A stretch of DNA of 30,331 nucleotides, from the NCBI GenBank assembly GCA_035495855.1, contig DATJFD010000005.1:1-30331 (forward strand). The letters are read 5' to 3'. The stretch is from JAHFIW01 sp035495855 (GTDB taxonomy: Bacteria; Patescibacteriota; Patescibacteriia; SG8-24). The translations under genes were made by a program, and so were the position numbers. Positions 28,072 to 30,331 of the stretch are shown here, one piece after another (position 1 is the first letter of the stretch; the number at the start of each line of letters is the position of its first letter). Under the pieces are notes generated by a model. The model did no database searches, was not told the origin of the DNA, and worked only from the letters and a program-made list of their open reading frames with translations.

Positions 28072-29085
28072 TCACTTCACGAAGAAATCGGGTCCCGCCG
28101 CCGCATGGACCTCGCGCGTGATGATCGTCACGCCATCAATGGACACCGCGGACCAATGCGGCACCGCCCTGCATTCGAAATGGCGGTCGCCGTCCCGTCC
28201 CTTCGTCACGACGCGATACTCGGTCATCTGCCCGGTCTTCAGCGCGGCCGTGAACGCCTTCTCGGCGGCCTTGCGGGACGCCGAGTCCAGGACCTTCACG
28301 TTCTCCCAGAAGTTCGTACCCGTGAAATCATGATCCGGCTGGGTCAGGCTGCGCGTGTGCGCCTGGATCGTGCCGTCGGCCGCGAACTGCGTGACCGCGC
28401 CGTCCATGGTCTGCGCGAGCAACTTCCATTCCCCTTCTTCCGCGACATGCCGCGCGGCGTCGGCATGCGGGGGCAGTTCGAACCCGACGGTGATGGCGCC
28501 CGCGCAGCGCCCTCGCGCGTCCTTGTACGGGATCGAGAGCAACCGGAGCTCGGCGCCGGCCGAGGAGGCGGTCCAGTGCACGGTCTCGCCGCGGAACGCG
28601 CCGCTCAGGCTGACGAGGGCGGACTTGCGGTCATCGAAAAGGTCGAGGATGGAACGGCCGGCGTGCGCCGCGGGAGAGGCATCGTGCTTCCGCAGCGGCT
28701 GGCCCGCCGCGAGCAGGACGGTCCCGCGCCTGTCGGTCACGAGCAGGCTGATGGGCAGCTGCCCGACGATGCCGCGGAGGATGCCGTGCGGGGACGACTT
28801 CGGAGACCACCCGGCGTCGAGCGCCGCGAGGAACGGCGCGGCGAACTCCTCGTTGAGGAAATAATGCCGGAACTTTCCCTCGGCCCTGGAACCGACGAAA
28901 CCCGCGTCAGCGAGCTTCTTCAGATGCCCGGACACGAGCGCCTGCGTCGCGCCGATCTCTTTCGCCAGCCGGGCGACGCTCAGCTCGCCCTGCGCGAGGC
29001 GCATGACGATGTCCAGGCGGACTTCGCTGCCCAGCGCCTCGTAGGCCGTCCGCTTCGACTGCTTGGTTTTGGCGTCAGTGCTCAT
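28072..29085 (-). CDS. ArsR-type HTH protein with two PAS-like domains (copy C)
   Basis: A 337-residue regulator. The winged helix at residues 14-85 (ALGSEVRLDIVMRLAQGELSVARLAKEIGATQALVSGHLKKLADAGFVGSRAEGKFRHYFL) is an ArsR-type DNA-binding fold, with no Cys metal site in the recognition helix. Residues about 105-203 and 222-325 look like two PAS-type sensor folds (RGTVLLAAGQ..., DGTIQAHTRSL..., FECRAVPHW). The C-terminal PAS ends like those of copies B and A. ArsR proteins usually sense by the HTH dimer alone, so a linked PAS tandem is unusual. It is last of three tandem paralogs; a 4-bp gap separates it from copy B and no ribosome site is visible, so coupling is likely. Confidence 0.85.
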   Translation of the reverse strand: MSTDAKTKQSKRTAYEALGSEVRLDIVMRLAQGELSVARLAKEIGATQALVSGHLKKLADAGFVGSRAEGKFRHYFLNEEFAAPFLAALDAGWSPKSSPHGILRGIVGQLPISLLVTDRRGTVLLAAGQPLRKHDASPAAHAGRSILDLFDDRKSALVSLSGAFRGETVHWTASSAGAELRLLSIPYKDARGRCAGAITVGFELPPHADAARHVAEEGEWKLLAQTMDGAVTQFAADGTIQAHTRSLTQPDHDFTGTNFWENVKVLDSASRKAAEKAFTAALKTGQMTEYRVVTKGRDGDRHFECRAVPHWSAVSIDGVTIITREVHAAAGPDFFVK

Positions 29086-29089
29086 CGTT

Positions 29090-30112
29090 TCAGGAGGTCA
29101 TCGAGGGGGGGGTAAGATCGCGCATGGTCAGCGTGACGGCGATGATCTTGCCCTCTTTCCAATACGGCACGACGCGGCACTCGTAGCGTGCCGTCCCCTC
29201 CGTCCTGGACGCGGCAGCCGCTTCGAAGGCACAGTGGCGCCCGGTCCCGAACGCGCGGCCGATCTGCTCCATGGCCATCGGGCGTGAAGCGCTCTCGATG
29301 TAGCCGTAGAGGGACGAGCCGACCACGGCGGAACGGTCGAGGCCGTGGAACGGATGGTTGATGGAAAGGATGGAGCCGCTCGCGTCGATCTGCGTGATGA
29401 CGTCAGGCGAACCCTGGACGAGCATGCGCCAGACCTTCTCCGATTCGCCGATGGCGCGGAGCTTCTCGTCGGTGAGGCGCTGCGAAACGTCGTAGGTGAC
29501 GCAGACGATGCCCGCCTTGCCGCCGGCGTCGTCGAAGTACGCCCTGGTGACGGTCTCATGCGTGCGGCCCGCGGAGTCGTAGGTCCATTTCGTGGGCCCG
29601 TCGGCGGCCAGCGCCTCGCGGAACCGCGCCGCGAGCTCCGGCATGCTCTCCAGGATATCGTCGATGCGCTTCCCGATGTAAAAACCGTGGCCCTTGCCGC
29701 CTTGGTCGCTGATGCCGCCCCCGAGGAAGAGGATGTAGCCGTCGCGGCAGATGACCGCCATGGAAAGCGGCGCCTGATCGATGATCGAACGGAAGTCCCC
29801 CGCCTGTTTCGCCGCAGTGGCGCGGTCCGGCGCGACGGCATGGAGGAACGGCTCGGCGAACTCCTTGTTGAGCGAATAATGACGGAACTTCCCTTCCCGG
29901 CGGACGCGAACGAAGTTCGCGTATTCGAGATGCTGAAGGTCGTGCGATACCGCGGTCTGCTCGCGGCCGAGCTTGGCGCAAAGTTCGGACACGCAAAGGC
30001 TGCCGTCCTTGAGGGTCAGGAGGATGTCCATGCGGTCCTGGCTGGCGAGCGCGGCGCACAGCCGCTTGTGATCGTAGATCCTCTGTTTCACGGTCATAAT
30101 CTCATGGTTCAT
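29090..30112 (-). CDS. ArsR-type HTH protein with two PAS-like domains (copy B)
   Basis: A 340-residue regulator with the same plan as copy C: winged helix at 15-88 (ALASQDRMDILLTLKDGSLCVSELCAKLGREQTAVSHDLQHLEYANFVRVRREGKFRHYSL), PAS 1 at about 107-210 (DGYILFLGGG..., GIVCVTYDVSQRL) and PAS 2 at 225-335 (VITQIDASGSILSINHPFHG..., YECRVVPYW). The GKFRHY(F/S)LN(E/K)EFA(A/E)PFL hinge is shared with copy C. Cysteines C40 and C45 in SLCVSELCAK are a possible metal or redox site not seen in copy C. The start at 30112 makes an ATGA overlap with copy A's stop. Confidence 0.85.
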   Translation of the reverse strand: MNHEIMTVKQRIYDHKRLCAALASQDRMDILLTLKDGSLCVSELCAKLGREQTAVSHDLQHLEYANFVRVRREGKFRHYSLNKEFAEPFLHAVAPDRATAAKQAGDFRSIIDQAPLSMAVICRDGYILFLGGGISDQGGKGHGFYIGKRIDDILESMPELAARFREALAADGPTKWTYDSAGRTHETVTRAYFDDAGGKAGIVCVTYDVSQRLTDEKLRAIGESEKVWRMLVQGSPDVITQIDASGSILSINHPFHGLDRSAVVGSSLYGYIESASRPMAMEQIGRAFGTGRHCAFEAAAASRTEGTARYECRVVPYWKEGKIIAVTLTMRDLTPPSMTS

Positions 30113-30331
30113 GCTTCTCCGGACGGACGGGAAGTCTCGTGGCCGGCAATGACCGCGCCGGCGATGCCGCCGTCCGTCCAGTACGGGGAAACGCGGCAAG
30201 CGTACCATTTTCCCGCGGGGTTCTGCGGCGTGATCGACGCCTTCGTGACGTAGTCGGTGACGCGGCCGGTCGACAAGGCCTGGTCGATCGCCGCTTTCGC
30301 GCGGGCGCGGTAGGCCTCGGGCAGCATGTCG
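30109..30331 (-). CDS. Partial PAS protein, probably copy A of the array
   Basis: Only the last 73 codons are in the window; the gene continues past the right edge. The tail contains WYACRVSPYW and GAVIAGHE, matching the ends of copies B (YECRVVPYW) and C (FECRAVPHW), so it is the C-terminal PAS of another paralog. Whether it carries an ArsR HTH cannot be seen. Its TGA overlaps copy B's ATG. Confidence 0.8.
   Translation of the reverse strand, partial: DMLPEAYRARAKAAIDQALSTGRVTDYVTKASITPQNPAGKWYACRVSPYWTDGGIAGAVIAGHETSRPSGEA

Noticed and set aside
28072..30331. Toxin-antitoxin or defence island at the right edge
   Set aside because: The genes are HTH-PAS regulators without nuclease, toxin or abortive-infection domains.

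Overview
This GC-rich window carries 37 supported protein genes, two of them cut by the window ends. Most lie on the minus strand in short, tightly packed transcription units. There are no rRNA or tRNA genes, CRISPR arrays, transposase genes or phage genes. The best lineage clue is a secreted domain around residues SVYYYG..KRYVFPNDKTYYTWY, present in two proteins (6333-7151 and 14782-15795). I associate this domain with Patescibacteria (candidate phyla radiation). Gmad2, eight-cysteine-cluster, DoxX and FemAB-like proteins fit that reading. A lipoprotein-type S53 peptidase and a DGG/Cys-rich lipoprotein look more like Myxococcota cargo, so the assignment is an inference of moderate strength.

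Layout. 1-1432: an anchored protein cut by the window edge, a coiled-coil secreted protein and a lipoprotein. 1487-3237: two tandem His-containing multipass membrane paralogs. 3368-5537: a zinc-ribbon protein, a deoxyribosyltransferase-like enzyme behind a heptanucleotide repeat array, and a FemAB-like transferase. 5555-7151: an anchored DUF2939-like protein and a cupredoxin fusion. 7216-9837: an ABC exporter operon with a 65-aa membrane protein and a methyltransferase. 9882-11788: an HxxEH membrane protein, a polysaccharide deacetylase and MsrB. 11924-16386: a CheR-like methyltransferase, a DipZ-like thioredoxin, a small anchored protein, a zincin, a hotdog thioesterase, an M23 peptidase and a FAM173-like methyltransferase. 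16526-20557: an S53 peptidase, DUF1761, DoxX, a collagen-like protein and a Cys/Gly-rich lipoprotein. 20819-25251: a cellulose-synthase-like glycosyltransferase, ClpP, a second DoxX and a matrixin-like protease. 25307-27967: a Cys-cluster protein, YceI, a cold-shock protein and a Gmad2 protein. 28072-30331: three tandem PAS proteins, at least two of them with ArsR-type HTH domains.

Two themes recur. First, the set is rich in cell-envelope and redox functions: MsrB, DipZ-like thioredoxin, cupredoxin, two DoxX, YceI, His-rich membrane proteins, deacetylase, M23 and GT2. This suggests a cell that manages oxidative stress and remodels its surface. Second, many transcription-unit first genes have an extended -10 box (TGnTAnnnT) placed so that transcription should begin at, or a few bases before, the start codon. 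Genes inside operons instead use Shine-Dalgarno sites or ATGA overlaps. The intergenic regions also hold unusual repeats: a 7-bp array filling a 5' UTR, a 122-bp imperfect palindrome, a GTGTCAGGCAC inverted repeat, and a repeat-terminator-repeat arrangement found at two loci.
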